Shown here in pieces: positions 8,353 to 15,603 of a stretch of 64,000 nt of DNA. Location: assembly GCA_016714685.1 (NCBI GenBank), contig JADKCH010000007.1:62001-126000 (forward strand), in the 5' to 3' direction. Below the pieces are notes generated by a model. That model was not told the origin of the DNA. It did not search any database and worked only from the letters and a program-made list of their open reading frames with translations. Made by a program: the position numbers and the translations under genes. The DNA is from Candidatus Geothrix odensensis. Lineage in GTDB: Bacteria; Acidobacteriota; Holophagae; Holophagales; Holophagaceae. Numbering within the stretch: position 1 is the first letter of the stretch; every line of letters starts with the position of its first letter.

Positions 8353-9023
8353 GGCGTGCCCAGCTCCCCCCAGCGGGCCCGGCCGGCCGAGGGCTGCTCG
8401 GCGGGCCGCTGGAAGAAGCGCTCGGCCAATGGGGCGTCCAGCTCGGCGGACACCCCGCCGCGCCGGGCGTGGAGGGCCAGCAGGGCGACGGTGGTGAGGC
8501 CATCGGTGATCTCTCCGCTCAGCACACGCTGGAGGCAGTCGCGGAAGGGCTCACGGTGGACCAGCAGCTCCTCGTCCTCCTCGGCGTGGTGGCCGTCCAC
8601 GGGGCTCAGGCCCGTGGCCAGGAACAGGAAGGCCTCCTCGTCGGTGGAGGAATTGCTGGGGTGGAAGAAACAGAGGGGCTCCCAGACCCGGGCGCTGAGT
8701 CCCGCCTCTTCGGCCAGCTCCCGGCGCATGGCCTCGAAGGGGCTCTCCGTGGCGTCGCCGCCGCCTTCCGGGAGTTCCCAGGAATAGCGCTCAAGCGGGT
8801 AGCGCCACTGGCCCACCAGGACCACGCGGTCCTCCTCGTCCAGCGCGACGACGCCACAGGCGGTGCGGTGGAAGCCGCAGACGGCGTAGCGACCCTCGGC
8901 GCCCTTCCGGTGCTTGAAGCGGTCCTCCCGGACGCGGATCCAGGGCGAGTCGTACACCAGCCTGCGGCCCAGGACCGTGTAGGGGTCCGGGTGTCCGGGC
9001 TGAGGCAGGGGTGGCAGGGCCAT
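8349..9023 (-). CDS. NUDIX hydrolase, ADP-ribose pyrophosphatase-like
   Basis: A 224-residue NUDIX protein. The box fits GX5EX7REUXEEXGU: the first glycine of GGGDATE, then SPFEAMR, then RELAEEAGL. The preceding GQWRYPLERYSWELPEG is typical of ADP-ribose or ADP-sugar pyrophosphatases. The C-terminal 40 residues are an unassigned extension. It is coupled to the YciO-like gene by a 4-bp overlap and separated from rpsO by a terminator. Confidence 0.83.
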   Translation of the reverse strand: MALPPLPQPGHPDPYTVLGRRLVYDSPWIRVREDRFKHRKGAEGRYAVCGFHRTACGVVALDEEDRVVLVGQWRYPLERYSWELPEGGGDATESPFEAMRRELAEEAGLSARVWEPLCFFHPSNSSTDEEAFLFLATGLSPVDGHHAEEDEELLVHREPFRDCLQRVLSGEITDGLTTVALLALHARRGGVSAELDAPLAERFFQRPAEQPSAGRARWGELGTP

Positions 9024-9037
9024 GCCTTGAACATAGC

Positions 9038-9063
9038 AAAACGCCCGCAGCTGCGGGCGTTTT
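9038..9063 (-). terminator. palindromic terminator after rpsO
   Basis: A perfect inverted repeat with 13-base arms (AAAACGCCCGCAG and its complement). The arms end in A and T runs, so on the minus strand the hairpin is followed by TTTT, as a Rho-independent terminator needs. It lies 20 bp after the rpsO stop and just before the NUDIX start. Confidence 0.8.
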
Positions 9064-9083
9064 GGCAGGGGATTCGTGATGGC

Positions 9084-9353
9084 CTACCGACGGAGACCGA
9101 GGCGCTCGATCAGGGTCGCGTAGCGATCCTTGTTCTTCTTCTTGAGGTAGTCGAGCAGGCGGCGGCGCTGGCCGACCATGATCATGAGACCGCGGCGGCT
9201 GTGGTAGTCCTTGGTGTGGGTCTTGAAGTGCTCGGTCAGGTCGTTGATGCGCTTGGTGAGGATCGCCACCTGCACCTCGGGCGAACCCGTGTCCGACTCG
9301 TGCTGCTTGTAGTCGTCGATGATGATCTTCTTCTGTTCCACATTGAGGGCCAT
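9084..9353 (-). CDS. rpsO: 30S ribosomal protein S15
   Basis: An 89-residue S15, the usual length, with HESDTGSPEVQVAILTKRI, THTKDYHSRRGLMIMVGQRRR and the C-terminal LDYLKKKNKDRY. S15 binds 16S rRNA at the central-domain three-way junction early in 30S assembly. It lies downstream of tRNA-Leu on the same strand, with a terminator on each side. Confidence 0.98.
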   Translation of the reverse strand: MALNVEQKKIIIDDYKQHESDTGSPEVQVAILTKRINDLTEHFKTHTKDYHSRRGLMIMVGQRRRLLDYLKKKNKDRYATLIERLGLRR

Positions 9354-9560
9354 GGTGGCTCCTGTTCGGGGGATCGCCCGTCACCTGCCCCGCAGCCCCG
9401 TGCCGCTTGGGAGGTCGATTCCGGAGAGGGCCGGAAACCCTTGTCAATCACCGAGGTGGCACCAGCAGTTCATGGTGGTGACGGCCGCTGGCCGTCATCC
9501 TTGGCTTCGCTGGCGCTCAGCCTGCGGACCGCAATGCTCCCGTTGGTCGCATTCGGCCCT

Positions 9561-9591
9561 ATTTTCCCACCGGCGCAGCCGGTGAGAAAAT
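9561..9591 (-). terminator. terminator after tRNA-Leu
   Basis: Near-perfect inverted repeat: ATTTTCCCACCGGC pairs with GCCGGTGAGAAAAT around a GCA loop, one mismatch in 14. On the minus strand it follows the tRNA 3' end directly and ends in a T run. The remaining bases up to rpsO (9354-9560) show no gene that I can support. Confidence 0.72.
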
Positions 9592-9676
9592 GGTGCGGAT
9601 AGAGGGACTCGAACCCCCACGTCTTGTGAACACTAGTACCTGAAACTAGCGCGTCTACCAATTCCGCCATATCCGC
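9591..9676 (-). tRNA. tRNA-Leu (CAG anticodon)
   Basis: Read on the minus strand: acceptor GCGGATA pairs with TATCCGC, discriminator A and an encoded CCA. The D-arm is TGGCGGAATTGGTAGACGC; the anticodon stem CTAGT/ACTAG encloses loop TTCAGGT, giving anticodon CAG. A class II variable arm (TGTTCACAAGACGT region) and GGTTCGAGTCC T-loop complete it. It decodes CTG, the commonest leucine codon in this GC-rich sequence. Confidence 0.96.
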
Positions 9677-9724
9677 TTGAAAGATCGGTTCGGGCCCCGC
9701 AGGATCCGAAACAGCCGAACTCCA

Positions 9725-9753
9725 AGCCTAGCAAAGTGCGGCGTTAGAGGCAA
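9725..9753 (-). promoter_or_regulatory. sigma70-type promoter of tRNA-Leu
   Basis: On the minus strand TTGCCT, 17 bases, TAGGCT. Transcription would begin about 40 bases before the mature tRNA 5' end. It separates the tRNA from the pseudopilin gene whose stop is at 9763. Confidence 0.65.
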
Positions 9754-9762
9754 CACCGTTTC

Positions 9763-10221
9763 TCACCACTCGCGGTAGGGAATGCCGTTCATGCCCGTGC
9801 CCTGGGAGAGGGTGTAGACATCATAGACATGCCCGCCCCCCCAGCTGGTGCTGTTGGCGTCATCGCTGGTGCTGCGAAGGCCCCACTCGGCCTTGCCCGT
9901 CATGGGATCCACTGGGATCCGGCGGAGGAACCGGACCTTTTTGCTGAGCGACCCGGTGGCGGGAACCCCCTCCACCAGGAGCTCGAGGCTCTCGGGGTAG
10001 AAATTCGCCTCCGGGGGCGGTGCCTTGATCTTCTGCTGCTCCGCCTGCTTCTTATAGTCGTCGATGGCCGTGCGGATCTCCCGCAGCGAGCGCCGCAGAT
10101 CCAGCTCCTGCTGCCGCTTCAGGCCATTGCGGGCCAGGGGCACCGTCACCGAGGCCAGGATCATCAGCACCGTGGCCGTGACGACCAGCTCGAGGAGGGT
10201 GAAGCCGCCCTGCCGACTCAC
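9763..10221 (-). CDS. prepilin/pseudopilin, GspG-like
   Basis: A 152-residue type IV prepilin-fold protein. The short leader MSRQGG precedes FTLLELVVTATVLMILASV, a class III prepilin signal with cleavage after Gly6 and Glu at mature position 5. The remainder has a pseudopilin layout: an extended helix with DDYKKQAEQQ, then LELLVEG and FLRRIPVDPMTGKAEW, recalling the ordered C-terminal loop of GspG. It overlaps the secretin gene by 4 bp and ends the PilM-secretin operon, so it is probably a structural subunit of the same machine. Confidence 0.85.
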   Translation of the reverse strand: MSRQGGFTLLELVVTATVLMILASVTVPLARNGLKRQQELDLRRSLREIRTAIDDYKKQAEQQKIKAPPPEANFYPESLELLVEGVPATGSLSKKVRFLRRIPVDPMTGKAEWGLRSTSDDANSTSWGGGHVYDVYTLSQGTGMNGIPYREW

Positions 10222-12527
10222 TGCACCGTCACGAGGGCGTTGGACCAGCGCCCGGAGATCGGGGCGGTGCCGACGAGGAACTGGCCGCTCTGGATCAGCA
10301 CGGGGGCGTTGCCGGCGGTGAGGCCCTCCAGGTCCAGGGTGACGAAGGGACCGGCGTCGGTGCCAGCGGCGTTCCGACGGAAGACCAGCTTCAGCAGCCC
10401 GTCCTTGCCCGGGAACTGCTCGAGGCTGCCGCCCTCGCCCGTGATGAACTCGCCGGGGGCCACGGCCTGGAGGCGCAGGCCTGGCGGCAGGCGCAGCTCC
10501 AGGGTGCCGGAGCTGAGACCCCCGCCACCGCTCACGGTGAGGGTGATGCGGACCTTCTCCCCGGCCTTGATTTCCGAAGCCACCGGCGACATGAAGATGA
10601 CCAGGTCCGAGGGGGCCGGAGGCGGGTCCGTGGGGGAGGCCGGCTTCTTCTCCTGGATCGCATCGGGCACCGTTGGCGGGGTCGCGGGCGGGGGCACGGG
10701 GGCCGGCGTGGCCGCAGGCGCCTGCCTGGGGGCGGACTGAGGTGTCGACTGGGCAGTCGCCGGGGCGGTCGGCTTGGGTGCCAGCGTCTTCTTCGCCGGG
10801 TCAGGCGCGAAGGGACCGGCCTTCGCCGTGGCATCCTCGGGGTTGAAGGGCGCCATGTCCTGCTCGGTCATGACGGGCTTGCGGACCAGCACGGCCCGGA
10901 TGGTGAGGATCACATCGGTCTTCGCCTTGCTGTTGCGCGTGTTGCCGATCAGGCGGCCGATGAGGGGAATGTCGGAAAGGCCCCAGACGCCCTGCAGGCT
11001 CTTCTGCTCCTCATCCTTCAGCAGGCCGCCGAAGATGGCGGTCTCGCCATCCCGCAGTCGGGCCGAGGTCTTGATCTCGCGCTTGCCGAGGTCGGGGCGG
11101 CCGGGCGTGGAGCCTGACTTCAACGTGGTGACGAGGCTGTCGATCTTCAGCGTGATCTCGCCGTTGTTGTGGACCCGGGGTTCCACCTTGATCTTCACGC
11201 CCACGTCCTCGTAGGAGAAGGAGGTCTGGGCTGCGCCCGCCAGCAGGGAGGAGGCAGCGGTGTTGGTGCCGCTGGTGCCGCCGAGTCCCGAGATCTGGCT
11301 CTGCGTGGTGGAGATCTTCTCGCCGATGTTGACTTCGCCCGTCTCGCCGGAGACCACCCGCACATTGGGGCTGGCCACCAGGCGGGCATCGCCGTTGCTC
11401 TTGAGGAAGTCCAGGGCGAGGTTGGGGAACAACACCCGGATGTCGGCGGTGTGGATCTTCGTGAACCCCGAGTTGGTGTTCATCCCGGAGGTGTTGTTCA
11501 CGGTGGTGGCGCCGAAGCGGTAGGTGCCGGAGGTATCAGAGGCGTTCAGCACCGGCAGCAGGCCGATCTGCTCCAGGCTGTTCTCGGTGACCTCCATCAG
11601 CTCGAGGTAGACCATGATCTCGGCCTTGCCCTTGTCCAGGGTGCGGATGACCTGATCCACGATGGCCAGTTCCAGGGGCTTGGCCTTCACGATGAGGGCG
11701 TTGACCCGCTTGTCGGTGAAGACCCTCAGCTGCGGGTTGATGGTCGTGAGGGTGGACCGCAGCTCGTTGGGATCGGCGAAGGACAGGTAGTAGGTCTTGA
11801 TGATCTGGTTCTCGTACTTCTCCTTATTCTGGGGCGTGTCCTTGAAGACCATGATGGTGTTCTTGTCGATGACCTTGTAGAACAGGTCGTTCTGGAGCAT
11901 CAGTGTGTCCAGCACCCGCTGGAAAGACAGGCCCCGCAAGTCGATGGAGACACTCTGATCCTGGTATGAGGTGTGGGCGATGATGTTCACGCCCGAGGCC
12001 TTGCTCAGGGTGGCGAAGATCTCCCGCAGGCTGGTCTTCCGGCTGAAGTTCAGGTCCAGGCCCTCCATGGAGCGGGGGTTGAGCTGCACCACGTTGACGG
12101 CATCGGCCTTGGCCTTCATCACTTCAAGGTCATCCACGGCATCGGCCTCAGCCTTCTCCTTGGCGGCTTTCGCCTCCAGCTTGATGAGCCAGTCCTGGGC
12201 GATCTGGCTATCGGGATCCAGCACCAGGGCCTTGCGGACCTCCAGGAGTACCGTGTCCGTGAAGCCCCGTGCCTCCGCCTGGCGGGCCAGGGAAAGGTGG
12301 GCCTCGGAGGCGCGCTGGGAGGCTCGCTTGATGCCGATCCTCGCCTTGGTGTTGGTGGGATCGTTTCGCAGGACGGCCCGGTATTCGGCCACGGCCTCGT
12401 CGTAGCGGCCCTCGTCGAAGGCCTTGTTGGCCTTGTGGAGGCTGCAGCCGACGGCCAGCAGCAGCGCGGCGGCGATCAACAGGAGCTTGCGGAGCGGGGC
12501 GAAGGAGGGAATCGGCATCGGGGGCAT
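10218..12527 (-). CDS. pilQ: lipoprotein secretin (PilQ/GspD type) with N-terminal TPR and C-terminal cohesin-like domain
   Basis: Outer-membrane secretin, 769 residues. A signal peptide with lipobox LLAVGCS is followed by TPR-like helices (FDEGRYDEAVAEYRAVL, about 35-125), secretin N-domains (SLREIFATLSKASGVNIIAH; LRVFTDKRVNALIVKA), then the beta-domain with VASPNVRVVSGETGEVNIGE, VGVKIKVEPRVHNNGEITLKI and IPLIGRLIGNT. A Pro/Ala-rich linker (about 560-625) leads to a beta-rich domain resembling cohesin-type modules (GEKVRITLTVSG through VTLDLEGLTAG). The TPR head and cohesin-like tail are additions to classical PilQ. PilMNOP upstream support a pilus or T2SS-like role. Confidence 0.88.
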   Translation of the reverse strand: MPPMPIPSFAPLRKLLLIAAALLLAVGCSLHKANKAFDEGRYDEAVAEYRAVLRNDPTNTKARIGIKRASQRASEAHLSLARQAEARGFTDTVLLEVRKALVLDPDSQIAQDWLIKLEAKAAKEKAEADAVDDLEVMKAKADAVNVVQLNPRSMEGLDLNFSRKTSLREIFATLSKASGVNIIAHTSYQDQSVSIDLRGLSFQRVLDTLMLQNDLFYKVIDKNTIMVFKDTPQNKEKYENQIIKTYYLSFADPNELRSTLTTINPQLRVFTDKRVNALIVKAKPLELAIVDQVIRTLDKGKAEIMVYLELMEVTENSLEQIGLLPVLNASDTSGTYRFGATTVNNTSGMNTNSGFTKIHTADIRVLFPNLALDFLKSNGDARLVASPNVRVVSGETGEVNIGEKISTTQSQISGLGGTSGTNTAASSLLAGAAQTSFSYEDVGVKIKVEPRVHNNGEITLKIDSLVTTLKSGSTPGRPDLGKREIKTSARLRDGETAIFGGLLKDEEQKSLQGVWGLSDIPLIGRLIGNTRNSKAKTDVILTIRAVLVRKPVMTEQDMAPFNPEDATAKAGPFAPDPAKKTLAPKPTAPATAQSTPQSAPRQAPAATPAPVPPPATPPTVPDAIQEKKPASPTDPPPAPSDLVIFMSPVASEIKAGEKVRITLTVSGGGGLSSGTLELRLPPGLRLQAVAPGEFITGEGGSLEQFPGKDGLLKLVFRRNAAGTDAGPFVTLDLEGLTAGNAPVLIQSGQFLVGTAPISGRWSNALVTVQ

Positions 12528-12535
12528 CCTTCGGA

Positions 12536-13183
12536 TCAGAACTGGTTCACGGGCGCGCCGCCAGAGGCCTCGCGGACCTCCAAGACGAGCCGCATCTTGG
12601 GATACTTGGTGTTCTGGAATTCCGCCTTGGTGTCCAGGATGGACACCAGCTTCCAGCGCTCCTTGAGCACGGTGCCCGAGGTGAGGGTGACGGGCTCTTC
12701 GCCCTTCATGAAAGCGCCCACCGCGCCGGACGGAGCCCCCTTGAAGAACCCGAGGTAGCGGAGATCCTGGGGCCGGCTCGCGAACTCGCGGGCCTCCTCG
12801 TCAGCCTTCCGTTTCGCCTCGAGTTCTTCCGGCGTGGGCTGGGGTGGAGGCGGTGGAGGCTTCTGAGGTGGGGGCGGGGGAGGCGGTGCCTCGAACATGA
12901 AGAGATCCCGCTGGACCTTGGCGGCGGGAGGCAGCTCGCCGGCCTGGCCCAGGGCGGCGAGGTCGGGCAGGCGGCGGAGGCCCTGGAGCTGGCGCGGATC
13001 CAGGTTAGCTCCGGCCCGGGCCGCGACGGCCTTCTTGCCCTTGGGGGCATCCGGGCCGAGGAAGGTGTAAAGGGCGTAGATCATCACCAGGGCGAAGGCC
13101 GCCAGGGCGACCTGGGTCTTGGGGTTGCCCCGCAGCTCCTGGCGCATGGCCTGGAAGTCGAAGGTCGAGCTGGCTGCGCTCAT
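12536..13183 (-). CDS. pilP: PilP/GspC-like pilus assembly protein
   Basis: A 215-residue bitopic protein. One membrane helix near residues 24-44 (TQVALAAFALVMIYALYTFL) is followed by a proline-rich linker with long poly-proline runs (about 98-117), then a small C-terminal beta domain (LRYLGFFKGAPSG, GTVLKERWKLVSI) as in PilP and GspC homology regions. These domains link the inner-membrane PilN/PilO platform to the secretin. It overlaps pilO by 4 bp and ends 8 bp before the secretin start. Sequence identity to model PilP is weak; order and topology carry the call. Confidence 0.7.
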   Translation of the reverse strand: MSAASSTFDFQAMRQELRGNPKTQVALAAFALVMIYALYTFLGPDAPKGKKAVAARAGANLDPRQLQGLRRLPDLAALGQAGELPPAAKVQRDLFMFEAPPPPPPPQKPPPPPPQPTPEELEAKRKADEEAREFASRPQDLRYLGFFKGAPSGAVGAFMKGEEPVTLTSGTVLKERWKLVSILDTKAEFQNTKYPKMRLVLEVREASGGAPVNQF

Positions 13184-13761
13184 GCCTCGCCCTCCTCACG
13201 CTCGGGCGCACCGGCCTTGCGGAAGGCCCGGAGCACGATATTGAGCCGGGCGCCCTCGGGGCTCTCCTCCAGCCGCCCGTCGCGCACCGCGAAGGGAAGG
13301 CCGGACCCCTCGAGGTCACGCATGAAGGCGCTGTGGTTGGCGTAGACGCCCAGGGCGACGAACTCCACTTCGACCGCCTCGAGATCCGTGCCCTTCGCGC
13401 CTTCACGGCTGGGCAGGCCGTACTTCACGCTCTGCAGCCGCAGCCCATGTTTCTTGGCCATGGCATGCAAAGTCTTGCTGAGATTCCACTGGAGCTCGCC
13501 AGCGGAACCCTTGGGCAGGCGGCCTTCCAGGTCAGCCAGCGTCTCCCGGCCCCGGCGGATGCGGTCCGCCAGCTGCTGGAGCTCCTGGAGACGCTGCACC
13601 TGCTGGTTCCGGCTGAGCTCGGCCTCCCGCTTGGCCCGCTGCTGCTGCGCCAGTTGCTGGGAAGCGTCCGGGAGCAGGAAGAAGGCCACGCCGAGCCCTG
13701 CCAGCAGGCCCAGGCTCCCCAGGGCCAGGCGGAGTCGGCTTGCGCGAAGGGGGCTGCTCAT
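13180..13761 (-). CDS. pilO: PilO-like pilus assembly protein
   Basis: A 193-residue protein with one N-terminal membrane helix (LRLALGSLGLLAGLGVAFFLL), a coiled coil rich in Gln, Arg and Glu (about 35-80), and a ferredoxin-like periplasmic domain (LRLQSVKYGLPSR, EFVALGVYANHSAFMRDLEG). This is the PilO/GspM plan; PilO pairs with PilN in the alignment subcomplex. It overlaps both neighbours by 4 bp in the conserved order M-N-O-P. Confidence 0.8.
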   Translation of the reverse strand: MSSPLRASRLRLALGSLGLLAGLGVAFFLLPDASQQLAQQQRAKREAELSRNQQVQRLQELQQLADRIRRGRETLADLEGRLPKGSAGELQWNLSKTLHAMAKKHGLRLQSVKYGLPSREGAKGTDLEAVEVEFVALGVYANHSAFMRDLEGSGLPFAVRDGRLEESPEGARLNIVLRAFRKAGAPEREEGEA

Positions 13762-14615
13762 CGGGGGGCCCTCGGTTCGGTCGGTAACGCTCGTCCGGGG
13801 CGGCGTCGTGGGCTGCGACCCTGCTCATCATCGTCCGCCGGCGGAACAGGCGCGGGCCGGGCCTGCACACCCTGGGGGGCGGGCTTCACGGGCATGCCGG
13901 GATGGGCGGGTGGAGGGGGCACGACTCCGGGGCGCGCGAGGGGGATGGCCACGGGTTTGCCGGGGACGGCCGCCGGAGGGCGGACCGGGGCGCCGGCGCG
14001 GACCGGGGTGGCTGGTCCCTGCTTGATGGGCTTCGCCCGGAAGGGTGGTGGCACCGCGGCGGCGGGCAGGCTGATCTCAAAGTCCCAGCCCCCTCCGGCG
14101 CGCTCGGTCTCCCGCTCCAGGACGACCTGCGCGAAGACGGGGGCGGTGCGCAAGGCCTCCACGAATTCCGCCTCGGCCTGGCGGGTGCGCGCCTCGCCCT
14201 TGAGCTTCAGCACCACCTGCTGGGTGTTGTTGCGGGCGCGCTGGATGCCCTTGAGCCGCATGTCGGGCACCATGCACTGCTCGAGCTCCGTGGTCAGGCG
14301 GGACCAGGGCAGGCTGCGCTCCTGGAGGATGCGCTCCGCCAGTTTCCAACGGGACTGCTCCCGGGTGGCATCCATGTCCTGCAGCGAGGTCTGGAGCTGC
14401 TGCTCCTGGCGGGCCGCGCGCCGGGCCTCCTCGGTGAGGCTCACGGCATCGCGTCCTGTCCGGTTCGCCTGGTGGTAGGCGCGCCAGGTCAGGCCGATGG
14501 CGCCCGCCAGGACGAGGCAGCCGGTGGCCAGGGCGATCCAGCCTAGGAGCGTGTGGCGCTGGCGCCAGAGGCTGGGGCGGGGGGCCAGGTTGAGGTGGAG
14601 GACCGGGACCGCCAT
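13758..14615 (-). CDS. pilN: PilN-like pilus assembly protein with Pro-rich tail
   Basis: A 285-residue protein whose N-terminus VLHLNLAPRPSLWRQRHT matches the PilN cytoplasmic motif that binds PilM. A membrane helix follows (LLGWIALATGCLVLAGAIGL), then a coiled coil and a ferredoxin-like domain (MRLKGIQRARNNTQQVVLKLKG). Unlike model PilN, it ends in about 90 residues rich in Pro, Ala and Arg of unknown role. Its ATG overlaps the PilM-like stop by one base (TGATG). Confidence 0.78.
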   Translation of the reverse strand: MAVPVLHLNLAPRPSLWRQRHTLLGWIALATGCLVLAGAIGLTWRAYHQANRTGRDAVSLTEEARRAARQEQQLQTSLQDMDATREQSRWKLAERILQERSLPWSRLTTELEQCMVPDMRLKGIQRARNNTQQVVLKLKGEARTRQAEAEFVEALRTAPVFAQVVLERETERAGGGWDFEISLPAAAVPPPFRAKPIKQGPATPVRAGAPVRPPAAVPGKPVAIPLARPGVVPPPPAHPGMPVKPAPQGVQARPAPVPPADDDEQGRSPRRRPGRALPTEPRAPR

Positions 14616-15346
14616 CAGCGCGCCTCCCCGAACACCGACCGGTCATCCAGGATGCGGGTGGGCAGGCTGCTCTCGGGCCAGGCATTGGCCCCCCACACGT
14701 GGAGCTGCTGAGGGGTGCGGGATTCCCGCTGCAGGAAAGCGGCGCTGGGGGCGATGCGTTCCTCCAGCCAGGCTTCCGGGGAGAGGGGCTCGGACCACTG
14801 GCGCAGGAGGCAGAGGGTGCGCCCCCAGGCCACGAGGGTGCCGGAGTACTGTCCAGCTGCCGCGGGGCTCAGGGAGAGCAGCATGCCGGGGAGCTCGAGC
14901 GAGGGGGCCAGCAGGTTGTAGAGGTGCAGCCACCGGGGCGTGAGGTTGTGGAGGTTCCGCTCGAGCCGCAGGCCCAGCTGGAGCAGGCGCTCCCGCAGCT
15001 CCTCGGGGATGCCGGAGGCCAGCCAGATGCCGGGCTCCACTTCCAGGGCCTGCACGAAGTGGGGCGTCTCCAGGGCCAGGGCCTGCATGAACCGCCAGCG
15101 GAAGAAGGCCTCCTGGGCCTCGGCGCCCTTGGGCAGTTCCGTCAGGTCGCGCAGCAGGATGGAAGGGGTCCAGAGGTCTTCCACGACCCAGCGCGTGGGT
15201 CCCGGGGGCAGGGCGGCCAGGGCCTGGGACAGCTGATCATCGGTGGGGGCACCACTCAGGGGGCGCCGGTGGGAGCCTGCGACGACCCGGTGGGCCTCCA
15301 GCCAGAGCAGGGAGCCGTCCGGCGGGGCCAGGAGGGGGAGTTTCAC
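14615..15346 (-). CDS. pilM: PilM/GspL-like cytoplasmic pilus platform protein
   Basis: A 243-residue protein at the head of the pilus operon, where PilM is expected. It starts VKLPLLAPPDGSLLWLEAHR from GTG 15346, preceded by AGGGGAC; an in-frame ATG at 15382 would add twelve residues. The sequence is divergent: RWVVEDLWTPSILLRDL and FRWRFMQALALETPHFVQAL recall the actin-like PilM/GspL fold, but a full ATP-binding motif is not obvious. It has no membrane segment. The call rests mainly on order and size. Confidence 0.62.
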   Translation of the reverse strand: MKLPLLAPPDGSLLWLEAHRVVAGSHRRPLSGAPTDDQLSQALAALPPGPTRWVVEDLWTPSILLRDLTELPKGAEAQEAFFRWRFMQALALETPHFVQALEVEPGIWLASGIPEELRERLLQLGLRLERNLHNLTPRWLHLYNLLAPSLELPGMLLSLSPAAAGQYSGTLVAWGRTLCLLRQWSEPLSPEAWLEERIAPSAAFLQRESRTPQQLHVWGANAWPESSLPTRILDDRSVFGEAR

Positions 15347-15481
15347 GCTCGGTCCCCTGCCTCGGGGCGACTGTTCCCGCATGGGGAGCCACCGGCTCGG
15401 GGCCGGCCAGGAGCCGCCATGGCGCGCGGGGGGGCTGGAAAAGGCTGCACAGGTGACTCCTGACTGGCCTGGGAAACCCCG

Positions 15482-15510
15482 AGTCTACCGGGCTTCCGGC
15501 CGATCCCCAA
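15482..15510 (-). promoter_or_regulatory. promoter of the PilM-secretin operon
   Basis: Minus strand: TTGGGG, 17 bases, TAGACT. It lies about 135 bp upstream of the GTG start of the PilM-like gene, in the divergent space shared with smc. The six-gene run below it has no other obvious promoter. Confidence 0.6.
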
Positions 15511-15603
15511 GGGGGCCATCTGCAAGCTGCGATGGGATCTTAAGCGTGATGTGGAATGATGGAGGGAGATGTTCCCATCCGCCTGACCCGGAGCGCTGAC
15601 TGC

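Noticed and set aside
9470..9670. Minus-strand 66-codon frame starting MAELVDALVSG
   Set aside because: It is the tRNA-Leu sequence read as protein; the tRNA fold is complete.
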